From: Nostoc sp. LPT
GTDB taxonomy: Bacteria > Cyanobacteriota > Cyanobacteriia > Cyanobacteriales > Nostocaceae
Assembly (NCBI RefSeq): GCF_017115165.1
Contig: NZ_JABXKF010000139.1
Location: 123,638-187,637 of the forward strand
DNA: 64,000 bases
Direction: 5' to 3'
Shown: piece by piece, positions 52,746 through 63,757 of the stretch
Layout: every line of letters starts with the position of its first letter
Position numbering within the stretch: the stretch's first letter is position 1
The notes under the pieces: model-generated
Databases searched by the model: none
What the model saw: the letters and a program-made list of their open reading frames with translations, nothing else
What the model was told of the DNA's origin: nothing
Made by a program: the position numbers and the translations under genes

Positions 52746-52990
52746 TAGTAAAACCTCACTTTTCAGGAATCAATTGGGAATAAGAGGTGATGCATTTAAC
52801 TGACATTTAGGCTAAAAATTCTTAGCTTATGATGCAGCTAACTCACCGAATATACTTTGTTAGTATTCCCAATCGTTCACGCTTTCTATCTGAAAAATAG
52901 GAAATGAGTAATGAGAAATGGAAAATCAGTGTTTTTCATAACTTACTCAGAAAAAATGCTCCAGTTAATTTATTAATAAATATTATTTTT

Positions 52991-55900
52991 TCAGTTTTTG
53001 GCGTTACTATCTTTACAGTTCAAAAATTCTTCGATGCGTTTAACAAAGTCTTCTAACTCTACGATTAAGTTACTAGAACCTCGACGCTCTTGGTTTATCG
53101 CTAGTTGTTCTAGTTTTTCTGCTGCCAGATGCATGGTTGTAACTCCCATATTGGCACTAGCACCTTTAATTTGATGCCCTTGGAGCGCTATTTGCTCAAA
53201 GTCATGATCTGCGATCGCTATTTTAATTAACTCTAGACGAGGTTGAATATCCTCAACAAATATTTGCAGTAGTTCCAATTCAAATTCTGGGTTATTTTCC
53301 GAGAGTTGGTGTAAGCGTTCCCAATCAATTGGGAGGTTAACTGCACCGACATCTGTTGTAGAAACTGTTTGCTCTGTGGCAGCTGTTTCTTTTGCCTGGA
53401 ATATCACATTTCCCCAACGCTCTAGTGCTCCCGCCAATTTTTCTTTTATTACTGGCTTGCTCAAATAGTCATCCATTCCGGCATCTAGACACATTTGCTG
53501 GTCTTCTTTCATGGCATTAGCTGTCATTGCAATTACTACAGGACGATAACCACTGGCAAAGTAGCTTTCTTGCCAACGATGAATTTCTTTTGTGGTTTCT
53601 AAACCGTCGAGAACTGGCATTTGGCAATCCATCAGAATTAAATCGTAGGGAATTTTTTCTAATAGTTGCAAAACTTCTTTCCCATTACCAGCAACATCAG
53701 CACTATAACCTAGACTTTGGAGTTGCTTCAAAGCAACTTTCTGATTCACCAAATTATCTTCAGCTAAGAGAATTCTTAATTTATGGGAGTTAGGAGGTGA
53801 GAACCGCGAACTAGGAGAATAATAGTTGCGGTTGTTTTCATAATTTTTCAGTTTTAAGTCCTGAATTCTGACTTCTGACTCTTCTTCGAGCTGCTTTCCT
53901 AAAATAGTCATGATGGTATCGAGGAGTCGGGACGGCTTAATAGGTTTGACTAAATAAGCTGCAAATCCTATTTTTAGCGCTCGTTGGATTTCATCGCGTT
54001 GATTAGTAGAGGTAAGCATAATCAAGGGTAGCCCAGCGATCGCTGAATTTGCCTTAATTTGTTCTCCTAAAGTCATACCATCTACTTCTGGCATCTGCAT
54101 ATCAATTACAGCTATGTCATAGAAATTTTTTTGCTTGGCGGCTTCCTGAATAGCTTTGAGGGCAGTAGTAGCCGAAGCAGCCTGATCCACTAGCATCCCC
54201 CAACGGGTAGCTTGATGGTGGATGATTTTGCGATTAGTAGCATTATCATCTACTACTAACAAGCGCCGATTCAGCAAAAGTTCGCGTTCGCCTTCTAAGG
54301 AAATAGGGTCAAGTTGCTTGGCGAGAGTTACTTCAAACCAAAACTTAGATCCTTTCCCCAAGCGACTTTCTACGCCCATTTCTCCTCCCATCAAGCTTAC
54401 CAGTTGCTTGCAGATGGCTAATCCCAAACCTGTGCCGCCATATTTACGGGTGGTGGAAGCATCTACTTGAGTAAATGGCTTAAAGAGTTTGGATTGATCT
54501 TCAGGGGTAATGCCAAGACCGGTATCTGTAATCGCAAAATAGATAGTGGCTGTAGTCAGGGAAAGCGTACGCAATTCTGCTCGTAATACTACCTCTCCCT
54601 TGCTGGTAAACTTGATCGCATTGCCAATCAGGTTCATGAGAATTTGTCGCAAGCGGCCAGCATCGCCTTGGAGCTGGGTGGGGACGTTGCTGTAGATTAA
54701 TCCTGCAATTTCTAATCCCTTATGATGAGCTGAGGGAGCCAATAATTCCAACACCTCTTCTACACAGGTAGATAAGTCAAAATCTAGAGTTTCTAGTGCC
54801 ATTTCCCCAGCCTCTAGTTTGGACAGATCCAAAATTTCGTTAATCAGGCTTAAGAGAGCATCGCCACTAATGCGAATTGTTTCCATAAAATCCCGCTGCT
54901 CGGAGTTTAGGGGAGTTTCTAACATTAAGCTTGTCATTCCCAACACAGCATTCATGGGAGTCCGAATTTCATGGCTCATGTTGGCCAAAAAGGCACTTTT
55001 GGTTTGAGAAGCTAATTCAGCTTGGTGACGAGCAATTTCGAGTTCTCGTCGCTGTTGAGTTTCTGCATCTAACATTTGGGCTTGGGCTAAAGCAATACCT
55101 ACTTGGTCAGCTATTTGTCGTAAAAGATGAGTTTCAAAGCTAGACCATTGGCGAGAACTGCCGCACTGATGGACAATCAGCAAACCGCAAAGTTCTTCTT
55201 TGACAAGAATGGGTATGACTAAATTACACTGGACTCCAAATTGTTGCAGTAATTCGAGATGATTTTTTTGGACTTCAGCTATATCTAAGTCAGCAAGCCC
55301 CAGATTCGGTTTTTGACGGTACTGTTGTAGATAGTACTGCTGGATGTATTCGGCTTGAAAGTAAGTATCAGTAAGCTTTTTATCTTTAATTGCCAGCCAG
55401 CCAGAAATTACTGCCTCAACCACGGTGGCTCCAGAGCCATCAGCCTTTGGCTGATAAATCAAAACTCGGTCGCTATGGAGAATTTTTTGCACCTCGGTTA
55501 CAGTAATTTGGAGAATTTCTTTGATTTGCAAAGACTGACGAATTTTGAGGGTAATTTCAGTAAATAGTTGCGATCGCAAGTTTTGGCGTTGAAGTTGTTC
55601 TTCTGCCTGCTTGCGCTCAATAAACTGCCCTACTTGCTCACCAATCGAATTCATGACTTTTGCCAAATCTGGGTCAGCTTGCTGGATCTTATGGCTAAAG
55701 CAGGTAATGACACCGATAACTTTTTTACCACTACGGATCGGAAAACCGAAAGCTCCGTGCAGTTCTGCTTCGGCAGCGATTTGAGAGCGGATGAAACTTT
55801 GATCTTTAGCGACATCAGCAATCCAAACAGGTTCAAGACTAGCCCAGACACGACCAGGCAGCCCAATTCCTGGTGCAAACGTAATCTGCCGACTGAGGAT

Positions 55901-57685
55901 GTCAAATTCTTGCATCTCGAAGGAGATTTTATACCATGAATTTAACAAAGACAGTAGATTTGATCGCGGATCTAGCATCCAAAATTCACTTAAATCCCAT
56001 CCCAAACTTTCGCAGATTCCTTGCAGGATTTGGGGCATGGCTTCGTTGATTGTAGTTGACTCTGCCAAGACGCGGGTTGTAACATACTCAGCTTTCAGAT
56101 GTTGTTCAGCTCGTTTGCGTAAGCGCAGCTCCTCGAAGACATCGGTGATATCGATACCTGTAGCAACAATGTATTCAACGTAGCCCTTATGGTCTTGCAA
56201 GGTAGTGTTAGTCCAGGCAATCAGCCGCCGACTGCCATCCTTAGCTACCCAATAGTTTTCGTACTCATTGGGCCCTTCACCAATTCGCAACTGCTCAAAA
56301 ACTGCCTTAACTTGCTCTACCTCTTCAGGAAGTAAAAACAGGTTCCAGAAATGCCTTCCTTTCACCTCATCAAATGAGTAACCAGTTATTTGTTCACAAG
56401 CTTGATTGAAGCGAACGATTTGTCCTTGTGTGTCAATAACTATTACCAAAGCGCTGGCTGTATCAAGGACTGCTGAGATAAAGTTGCGTTCTTGGTTTAG
56501 TGTTTCCTCTGTTAATTTACGCTCTTTTACCTCACGAGAAATTAAATAGTAGACTATAGCCAGAATCAGAAAACTTAGAAAAATAGCAAAAGCCAGTGTC
56601 AAAAGCGTGGTGTTAGCACTGGCTTTTGCAGCTTGTGACTGCTGTTGGAGCAACCTTTTATCCTCACTCTCTATCTCATGTATGACCTTACGGATATCAT
56701 CCATGAGATGTTTTCCCTGATTTGTCTGGATTAACTGCAACGCTGCGTCGAATCCCTGATTTTGACGCAGGTCTATAGTCTTCTTGAGTATGGCAAGTTT
56801 TGCAGCTATCAGAGATTCAAGGGTTGCGAACTGCTTTTGTTGGTTAGATTGATCTGCGATTAAATCCCTCAGTTCGACAATTTTGCGATCAATGTTTTTA
56901 ACTACTGCTTGATAGGGTTCTAGATAACTTTCTTGTCCAGTGAGGATGTAACCGCGTTGTCCAGTCTCAGCATCTTTCATCTCGGACAGTACTTCTTCTA
57001 GTTTATTGATTTTATCTTGGGTTTTTTGTACTTGCTTATTTGTATCAATCAATATACGTGTGTTTTGAGAAGAAATCACGCCAATCAAAATTAAAATTGC
57101 CGATGCTAATCCAAACCCTCCGGCTATTCTTTGAAAAAATTGTTTGCGTGTCTTCTGCGCCTGTTTGCGTGTATCACTTGCCAATACCAAACTTGCTAAA
57201 GTGCGGCGCATTTCTAGTTGTTTAATTACCTGGCGACCGAGAATTCGTAATGCTTCAAGTTGTTCTGGAGAGAGGTTTCTTGGTACATGGTCAATTACAC
57301 AAAGTGTTCCTAGTGCATATCCTTCAGGGTTCGTCAGCGGGACACCAGCATAAAACCGAACATTTGGGTCAGAGGTAACAAACGGGTTTGTCGCAAACCT
57401 TTCATCTTCTGTGGCATCAGGCACAACAAAAACTTCAGGTTGCAGAATAGCATGGGCACAGAATGCCAAATCGCGGGGTGTTTCTAGGGCATCCAAACCA
57501 ACTTTTGACTTGAACCACTGACGATTAGTATCAATTAAGCTGATTAAGGCAATGGGAGTTCCACAAATATATGAGGCTAAACGGGTGAGGTCGTCAAAGG
57601 CAACTTCCGACCGAGTGTCGAGTATTTTATACTCCAAAAGAGATTCGATTCGCTGTGTTTCGTTATCAGGTAATGGTGCTTTCAT
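52991..57685 (-). CDS. Giant hybrid sensor histidine kinase (GAF-CHASE3-PAS-GAF-GAF-HisKA-HATPase-REC-REC-HPt)
   Basis: [30 protein letters not shown]; two REC domains ([10 protein letters not shown] / [10 protein letters not shown]); HPt [16 protein letters not shown]-terminal GAF and CHASE3-like region with [23 protein letters not shown]. Confidence 0.94.
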   Translation of the reverse strand: MKAPLPDNETQRIESLLEYKILDTRSEVAFDDLTRLASYICGTPIALISLIDTNRQWFKSKVGLDALETPRDLAFCAHAILQPEVFVVPDATEDERFATNPFVTSDPNVRFYAGVPLTNPEGYALGTLCVIDHVPRNLSPEQLEALRILGRQVIKQLEMRRTLASLVLASDTRKQAQKTRKQFFQRIAGGFGLASAILILIGVISSQNTRILIDTNKQVQKTQDKINKLEEVLSEMKDAETGQRGYILTGQESYLEPYQAVVKNIDRKIVELRDLIADQSNQQKQFATLESLIAAKLAILKKTIDLRQNQGFDAALQLIQTNQGKHLMDDIRKVIHEIESEDKRLLQQQSQAAKASANTTLLTLAFAIFLSFLILAIVYYLISREVKERKLTEETLNQERNFISAVLDTASALVIVIDTQGQIVRFNQACEQITGYSFDEVKGRHFWNLFLLPEEVEQVKAVFEQLRIGEGPNEYENYWVAKDGSRRLIAWTNTTLQDHKGYVEYIVATGIDITDVFEELRLRKRAEQHLKAEYVTTRVLAESTTINEAMPQILQGICESLGWDLSEFWMLDPRSNLLSLLNSWYKISFEMQEFDILSRQITFAPGIGLPGRVWASLEPVWIADVAKDQSFIRSQIAAEAELHGAFGFPIRSGKKVIGVITCFSHKIQQADPDLAKVMNSIGEQVGQFIERKQAEEQLQRQNLRSQLFTEITLKIRQSLQIKEILQITVTEVQKILHSDRVLIYQPKADGSGATVVEAVISGWLAIKDKKLTDTYFQAEYIQQYYLQQYRQKPNLGLADLDIAEVQKNHLELLQQFGVQCNLVIPILVKEELCGLLIVHQCGSSRQWSSFETHLLRQIADQVGIALAQAQMLDAETQQRRELEIARHQAELASQTKSAFLANMSHEIRTPMNAVLGMTSLMLETPLNSEQRDFMETIRISGDALLSLINEILDLSKLEAGEMALETLDFDLSTCVEEVLELLAPSAHHKGLEIAGLIYSNVPTQLQGDAGRLRQILMNLIGNAIKFTSKGEVVLRAELRTLSLTTATIYFAITDTGLGITPEDQSKLFKPFTQVDASTTRKYGGTGLGLAICKQLVSLMGGEMGVESRLGKGSKFWFEVTLAKQLDPISLEGERELLLNRRLLVVDDNATNRKIIHHQATRWGMLVDQAASATTALKAIQEAAKQKNFYDIAVIDMQMPEVDGMTLGEQIKANSAIAGLPLIMLTSTNQRDEIQRALKIGFAAYLVKPIKPSRLLDTIMTILGKQLEEESEVRIQDLKLKNYENNRNYYSPSSRFSPPNSHKLRILLAEDNLVNQKVALKQLQSLGYSADVAGNGKEVLQLLEKIPYDLILMDCQMPVLDGLETTKEIHRWQESYFASGYRPVVIAMTANAMKEDQQMCLDAGMDDYLSKPVIKEKLAGALERWGNVIFQAKETAATEQTVSTTDVGAVNLPIDWERLHQLSENNPEFELELLQIFVEDIQPRLELIKIAIADHDFEQIALQGHQIKGASANMGVTTMHLAAEKLEQLAINQERRGSSNLIVELEDFVKRIEEFLNCKDSNAKN

Positions 57686-57917
57686 TCTTCAGCCTTATAC
57701 CATTTTGGATTTTAAAAAACAGAATTCAGAATTCAGAATTCAGAATTCTGAATCCAGGAGTTAGGAGTCAAAATTAAGAATACTTTGATAGTCAAAGTTT
57801 ATAATTTGAAGAAAATCAAAAAATCAAAAATGTATAGTGCGCTTGATTCTATATTCATTCTGAATTCTGACCGGAGCAACGGAAACGTCTCCGGCTCCGC
57901 TCCTGAATTCTTTTTTG

Positions 57918-59231
57918 TTAAAACTTGACCCGCAACTGTCCTGTGAAGGAATTACCACCGTAGGTACTTCCGCCGGTTTCTTGATTGCGGACATTACTAA
58001 AGCTATAGCCCAAGTCTGCTTCTATACTGGGCGACAGTTTTACCGTACAACGCGTTTGATAGGTATTGGCATTGTCAAATTCTCCTTTAAGTCGCTGCCG
58101 TCCTAAATTGGCAGCGAGGCGACAGCGTAAGAAATTAGTAATATCTCCCTCCCAAGCTACCTCACCGTTGTAAACTAGAAAATCTGGTGGAGAAAAATAA
58201 CCGCTTGTGCGTTCTAAATCGCGATCGTAACTCCAAGTAAATAAGTTAGCTGCCAAAGAAAATTGTCCGAATTTGCGCTCTAACCTACTAAAAGACTGCA
58301 CATCTGAATTACCATCGTTGTAACTACCCAAACGCAATGATGAAAACAAGCTAGTGTCACGGTCAATCTGCCAGTATAAATCAGGCCCAAATCGCCAAGC
58401 AGTAATTTGATTGTTTAAAGTTCGAGCATTGGATTTATAAGGCCCTTGTTCTAAATTACCTGATAGTACTACTACCGATAGCAATCGACCTGATGACGAA
58501 ACTCGCGGCGGCGAAATAGGAGCCTCCACCTTAGCATTGAGATTGATAGCTGTGGGTAAACGATTGAACACATCGACTCCAGCTGCTGTTTGTAGAGTCA
58601 CTTGTCCAATTTTTCCTTGCCATCCAACTTGCAAGGGAAAATTGGTTACTGATTCAACACCCCGTTGCTCAAATAAGTTAAAACCTGTCTTGAAAAATAC
58701 TTTATTGCCATTTCTCAATCGAAACTGAACTGTTGGCTCAAGGAAAAAATTAGTTTGACCAAAGTTGTCTGTCTCATAGTGATAGTCTGTATCAATACTT
58801 TCCAAAACTGCATCCGGCGTTTTTGGTTTGGTGGAAGTTGTTGGTGGACTAGGATTCTGCTGCGGTGGTTCGGGTAGCGATGGTGGACTAGAATTCTGCT
58901 GCGGTGGTTCGGGTAGCGATGGCGGTAATCGCAAATCAGGATTGAAGTTTTCGGGTGCCACCAGCAAAATAGGTGTTGGCTCTAACCGATAGGGGAGTGG
59001 TTTTGAGTATTGCTCTGCTAACTCAGGATTAACTGTGGTGACTTGCTCAGTCAATTTTAAAGGTGATTTCCAGGTCTGATGTGCTTGGGCTGCTTGTAAT
59101 TTAGCTGCTGATAATATCCAAATACCTACGCTACAGATTACTCCCAATTGAATCTGTAGGCATCCCAAAAGAAACATAGTGTACAAACTATATCGAGAAA
59201 CAAAGAGATAAGGTCTAAAACTATATACCAT
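57918..59231 (-). CDS. Hypothetical outer-membrane beta-barrel-like protein with a proline-rich linker
   Basis: Alternating barrel-like C-terminus ending FTGQLRVKF; repeat SLPEPPQQN(S/P)SPP. Confidence 0.55.
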   Translation of the reverse strand: MVYSFRPYLFVSRYSLYTMFLLGCLQIQLGVICSVGIWILSAAKLQAAQAHQTWKSPLKLTEQVTTVNPELAEQYSKPLPYRLEPTPILLVAPENFNPDLRLPPSLPEPPQQNSSPPSLPEPPQQNPSPPTTSTKPKTPDAVLESIDTDYHYETDNFGQTNFFLEPTVQFRLRNGNKVFFKTGFNLFEQRGVESVTNFPLQVGWQGKIGQVTLQTAAGVDVFNRLPTAINLNAKVEAPISPPRVSSSGRLLSVVVLSGNLEQGPYKSNARTLNNQITAWRFGPDLYWQIDRDTSLFSSLRLGSYNDGNSDVQSFSRLERKFGQFSLAANLFTWSYDRDLERTSGYFSPPDFLVYNGEVAWEGDITNFLRCRLAANLGRQRLKGEFDNANTYQTRCTVKLSPSIEADLGYSFSNVRNQETGGSTYGGNSFTGQLRVKF

Positions 59232-59514
59232 CGGTTGATACTACATTTATAAATGAAAAACTGGCTGCCAAATAGTTTTCTGGCTGCTAGCTGATGTATT
59301 CGGACTGGGATTATGATGCCCATAATCGATGCTTGTTAAGACATGAGAAAAGGCAAAAGGCGTAAAGACCTTAATTTGGCGGGATATAGAAGTTCCCAGG
59401 TGCATGAAGTACATATTAAAACCTCACCCCCAACCCCTTTTTTTATCAAGAGGTTGAGGGTGAGGCTAAGTTGTACCTCATTCTGATTAGGAAACACTAT
59501 ATTCGAGTCGATAG

Positions 59515-59727
59515 TTAGTGTGATTTTGACCAACTACCAACAGTGATTTTTGAGTCTGCTGTTTCCATCTCAGAGTTTTCAGCATTGTCAACCTCAAGAC
59601 TTCGGAGCAATTCTCGAATTACATCTGTTGCTGGTCTTCCTGTGAGAGTACAGTATTGTTCAAGTTTCTTCATTTCCTCGGTTGTGAGATTTACTGTCAA
59701 TCGTTTAACAGCCCATTTTTTCTTCAT
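59515..59727 (-). CDS. Ribbon-helix-helix (CopG-like) protein
   Basis: KRLTVNLTTEEMKKLEQYCTLTGRPATDVIRELLRSL. Confidence 0.7.
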   Translation of the reverse strand: MKKKWAVKRLTVNLTTEEMKKLEQYCTLTGRPATDVIRELLRSLEVDNAENSEMETADSKITVGSWSKSH

Positions 59728-59809
59728 AATTTTCTTTGATCTTCAATATGTTGCTTTTTCTTGAAATCACCAAGTCATTACAATTACTCCCGTAGTCCAT
59801 AGCCTACAC

Positions 59810-60295
59810 CACGGACTTATAAATCAAACATCTTTCATTATTTTCTTCCAACTTGAGCAAAGGAATGCCATAACCTTTGTCACAAACTTGAATAATCGCC
59901 CGTTATTGAAGCCGATCTAACTTAAAAATTATGGGTGTGTCAACATCAGAATACTTAATGGCATTATCAATTAAATTTAATAACACTTGTTTAAAGCGGC
60001 TATAATCTGCTTTTATTTCAAGTGGAGAAATCTCTGACTCGATTGTAATTGTGCGATCGCTATATTTTTTTGCGATTATTACAACTTCTTCAACCAAGTT
60101 ATTCAGCACATAAGATTTCATTTGAAAATATAAATAACCGCTATCCGCACGTGCTAAATCAAGGAAATCTTGTAGCAGACGGATAGTGCGTTCAGCTTCT
60201 GATGCCGCAGTTTATAAAGCTTCTTGTTGAGTTTGGGTTAAGTTATTCTGCCTTCGCAAGACACTTTGCAAATAACCATGTAAGTAGATAGACAT
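59810..60295 (-). pseudogene. Histidine kinase pseudogene
   Basis: GYLQSVLRRQNNLTQTQQEAL*TAASEAERTIRLLQDFLDLARADSGYLYFQ...SRFKQVLLNLIDNAIKYSD...KLDRLQ*RAIIQVCDKGYGIPLLKLEEN; two in-frame TAA stops; H box and G2 box missing. Confidence 0.88.
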
Positions 60296-60538
60296 GAAAA
60301 ATTATAAGATAAGAGTATGGATCACTGGAGTTTAGACTAAATGGTGAAAAAAAGCGGTCAGTCCTGTTGAACTGACCACGTTTTGGTCAATGCTGAGATT
60401 TAGGGAAAAATACACAGATTGACTATGATATTTGATAAGCGTAAAACTTTTCCGAGGTGGAGTGTACAGCCTCTTGGGTAACGGCAAAGACGCACTATTT
60501 GACTTGATGGATGCAGTGTTAGTCACACGTAGCGCTAG

Positions 60539-61205
60539 TCAGCCAGTCGGTTGCTTGCCAGTGAAAAGCTCTAATTGAGCGGCGAAAGCACGCTTGAAGG
60601 CGGGCCGCGCTTCGCCACGGGCGACATAGGTAGAGAGATTCGGATAGTCGTCCAGCATACCCGAGTCTTTCAACCTGAGCAGCACTTCCACCATCATCAG
60701 GTCGCCTGCGCTGAATGCGCCATCGAGCCAGTCGGCATCTCCAAGGTGACTGGAAAGTTCTCCCAGCCGGTTACGGATGCGACCTTCGACGACACGCAAG
60801 CGCTGCTCGTACCAGGCCTGATCACGCTCTAAGTACGTGGCGATTTCCCGATCAACGATTGGCGGCTCCATCGTGTTAAGTGCGGCAAACATCCATGTGA
60901 TCGCTCGCGCTCGACTATTCGCATCGTCTGGCAACAGCCCTGTATGGCGCTCCGCGATATGGAACACTATCGCCCCCGACTCGAACAGGGCGAGATCACC
61001 TGACTCATAGGTTGGAATTTGCCCGAAAGGATGAAGCACACGGTGTGCGGGTTGCTTCATCTCACTGAACGAAACAAGACGAACGTTGTAAGGTTGGCCT
61101 ACTTCTTCGAGCGCCCAGCGAACGCGCATGTCACGCGCCAGTCCCTTGCCGCTATCAGGCGACCGTTCAAAGGCGGTAATGGTGGGTGTCATTGTCAGGG
61201 TCATG
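60539..61205 (-). CDS. Glutathione S-transferase family protein (start probably at 61205)
   Basis: RVRWALEEVGQPYNVRLVSFSEMKQPAHRVLHPFGQIPTYESGDLALFESGAIVFHIAE; ATG at 61205 preceded by GGAGAAATCACC. Confidence 0.9.
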
Positions 61206-61331
61206 GTGATTTCTCCTTTCGGTCCAATTTTCTGCTTTGGGTGTGTGTTCTGTCCGGCAAGAACAGCAACTCTAGATATCAGCGTCAAAGCTGGCATTAA
61301 AAGCACCGGCGGAACTATCGCAAAAAGACAG

Positions 61332-61360
61332 ATGTAACACTATTGGTAATAGTGTTACAT
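61332..61360. promoter_or_regulatory. Operator-like perfect inverted repeat, site 1
   Basis: ATGTAACACTATT-GGT-AATAGTGTTACAT, 13 bp arms. Confidence 0.75.
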
Positions 61361-61438
61361 TTTGCGCGGCTGATGCTGCCGGCATCAGTTGGCCGCGGTC
61401 GCTCATGACCGCCTTGCCAACACTGGCGCTTGGTGGCA

Positions 61439-61468
61439 ATGTAACAGTTATTTACGGCATTGTTACAT
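61439..61468. promoter_or_regulatory. Operator-like inverted repeat, site 2
   Basis: ATGTAACA...TGTTACAT, same half-site as site 1, abutting the ATG at 61469. Confidence 0.65.
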
Positions 61469-61579
61469 ATGAGCGAAAACGACCTTTTCGACCGGCATGG
61501 CAACCGCCTCTACAATCTTCAGCGGAAATCACAGAAGCCATTTGATTTAGCTGGCGCAGAGGTTGCAGAGAACGCTTAA
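61469..61579 (+). pseudogene. Truncated divergent ORF, possibly the 5' end of a lost regulator
   Basis: MSENDLFDRHGNRLYNLQRKSQKPFDLAGAEVAENA-stop; GC-rich start then abrupt composition change. Confidence 0.35.
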
Positions 61580-61972
61580 TATAAAATGCGATCGCAGGAG
61601 TTAAAACAATAATTGCCAAAACAAATCCACGAATTATTGTCTAATAATAATATAAATGCATTTACTAGTAATTAAAATAATTTCTGCTGAGAATTACCTT
61701 AATATTTTGAATCCTCGAAATTGATTCTGAGCCGGGGTAGTAACAACAAGGCTTTATTCCCTGATGTAAATATTTGAAGCATTTTCATAAAGGCGACAGA
61801 GAATCTGATTTGGATGTTGTTATGTTAAAGCGATCGCGTCTTTATCCTTGATAATTTTTTACTTCTTTAAACAGGTCTTTATACTCTGCACAATATTCAT
61901 CTATGATGGAAACTGTTGGGTGAGCATAAGAAAGCCAAATGTTTCAAAATTTGTAATTATACATCCATTGCC

Positions 61973-62511
61973 CTACTTACCTTTTTGTAGCGCTTCGTGA
62001 AAACCCTGAAATGAAGCATCAACGATCAGGCAAACTTCGATATGCATACCATCAAGATCGGAAAATACAAGTTACAGCTATTTTCAGGTAAATAGATCCA
62101 CGCGGTAGGGGCGCAAGGCCTTGCGCCCCTACGACAGGTGTGGTTCAAATACATGAAAATTGCTGTAAGTACTGGGCCAAGGTCGGCAATCGCGCCATCA
62201 CTCACACCTCGTCGATCTATGAGTTTGCGGCGGATAATCTGAAATGCTGATTCTGTTGGGGCATTCAAAGCTAAGTGGTCGATGTGTCCTCGCCCAAACA
62301 TATCCGGCAATCCAGAACTATGAATATTATTAGGCATCTCTGCTGCGTGAAGCACGCTTTGCAATCCAGCTAGCAGAAGTGCGTGACGAAAGGCTGGGGT
62401 CGTCTCTTGAAAGATTACTGGCATCTTGAATACATCAGTATAGAAGCCGATAAACCGGTCGATATCTGCTGTCACCACTGCAACATGGTGGATACCTGAT
62501 ACAAGATTCAT
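61973..62511 (-). pseudogene. VOC/glyoxalase-family gene disrupted by a 95 bp MITE
   Basis: IHHVAVVTADIDRFIGFYTDVFKMPVIF...HIDHLALNAPTESAF; downstream FSDLDGMHIEVCL in another frame, restored on excision. Confidence 0.88.
62073..62167. mobile_element. 95 bp MITE with TIR TACAGCwATTTTCA, internal 28 bp perfect palindrome and 3 bp target duplication (AGT)
   Basis: TACAGCTATTTTCAGG ... CATGAAAATTGCTGTA; core GTAGGGGCGCAAGGCCTTGCGCCCCTAC; AGT at 62070-62072 and 62168-62170. Confidence 0.88.
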
Positions 62512-62617
62512 GGTGTTACTCCAGTTGGATTGTGCAATTTCTTTTCTATGAATAGGCAGCGGTAACTTCTCTACGAGACGCTGCGCGTAGCTTGCTTAAG
62601 AGTAGGGGTACGTTAAG

Positions 62618-63589
62618 CTACACCTTAGTGAAGCGCTGGCGATCGTGCCGTTGGTCAAAATCAATAATCGGCCCCTTCGGCACAATTCGATTTGGATTAA
62701 TATCAGTCATACTCATGTGATAGCCGCGCTTAGTATAGTCTAGATTGCAAGTCGCTTTGAACTCAGGACGCTGATATAGGTCTAGTAGATAATTCCAGAG
62801 ATTTGGATAGTCGATAATTCGCCGCAAATTGCACTTAAAGTGACCGTAATACACTGAGTCGAAGCGATACAGAGTTGTAAACATACAAATATCGGCTTCG
62901 GTGAGTTGATTGCCGCATAAATACCGCTGCTCGTTCAGAATGGCTTCCCATCGATCTAAACTCTTGAAGAGTTCAGTTACCGCATCTTCGTAGGCTGCTT
63001 GCGAAGTCGCAAAACCAGCGCGATATACACCAGCATTGATTGGCAAATAGATTGCATCGATCGTTTCATCAATCTTATGCTGTAGGTCGTGTGGGTATAA
63101 GTCTATTTTTTGTGTTGCCAATTCCCCAAACTCTACATCAAACATCCGCATGATTTCGCGAGATTCGTTATTGACGATCGTTTGAGTTTGCTTATCCCAC
63201 AACACCGGAACAGTGACTCGTCCTGTGTATTTGGGATCGGCTTTCAGATAAATCTCTTGCAAATATTGAGTGTGATTCACCCAGTCAGGAATAGCTCCCG
63301 GTGCTTCAGTAAACATCCATCCCTTGTCGCTCATAATCGGATCGACGATAGAGACTGAGATTACATCATTCAAACCTTTGATTTCTCGCATAATTAAGGT
63401 GCGATGCGCCCACGGACACGCCAAGGAAACATAGAGGTGATAGCGTCCTGCTTCTGCCTTAAACCCACTAGAACCATCGGCGGTTATGCAATCGCGAAAC
63501 GTTGTCGGCGTTTCATTGAACTTACCGCTGGGATCTGATTTATTCCCATCGGTTGTCCATTTGCCTTCGATCATCATTCCTGACGGCAT
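62618..63589 (-). CDS. Glutathionyl-hydroquinone reductase (YqjG/ECM4-type GST)
   Basis: YHLYVSLACPWAHRTLIMREIKGL; VPVLWDKQTQTIVNNESREIMRMFD; RYLCGNQLTEADICMFTTLYRFDSVYYGHFKCN. Confidence 0.94.
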   Translation of the reverse strand: MPSGMMIEGKWTTDGNKSDPSGKFNETPTTFRDCITADGSSGFKAEAGRYHLYVSLACPWAHRTLIMREIKGLNDVISVSIVDPIMSDKGWMFTEAPGAIPDWVNHTQYLQEIYLKADPKYTGRVTVPVLWDKQTQTIVNNESREIMRMFDVEFGELATQKIDLYPHDLQHKIDETIDAIYLPINAGVYRAGFATSQAAYEDAVTELFKSLDRWEAILNEQRYLCGNQLTEADICMFTTLYRFDSVYYGHFKCNLRRIIDYPNLWNYLLDLYQRPEFKATCNLDYTKRGYHMSMTDINPNRIVPKGPIIDFDQRHDRQRFTKV

Positions 63590-63757
63590 AATTTCCTCCT
63601 AACACTAACACTAGGGCGTGTCTATAAACTTTTGAAGATTACTTCAGCATTACGTCTTTCCTTTTCTGAAGGATGTTAATTTCTTAAAAATTCTTGACAA
63701 AATCGACTTTGTAGACAATCTCCCAATACGATTCGGATAAACAGGAGATTCGCCGTA

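Noticed and set aside
53527-57764. Plus-strand ORFs within the giant hybrid kinase
   Set aside because: Antisense to a continuous multidomain kinase.
59422-59465. CCTCACCCCCAACCCC...GGTTGAGGGTGAGG hairpin as a terminator
   Set aside because: More likely a common dispersed palindrome related to 41334-41443; no clear transcript ends there.
60575-61337. Plus-strand ORFs opposite the GST gene
   Set aside because: Long antisense frames are expected in GC-rich DNA; the minus-strand GST is clearly the real gene.
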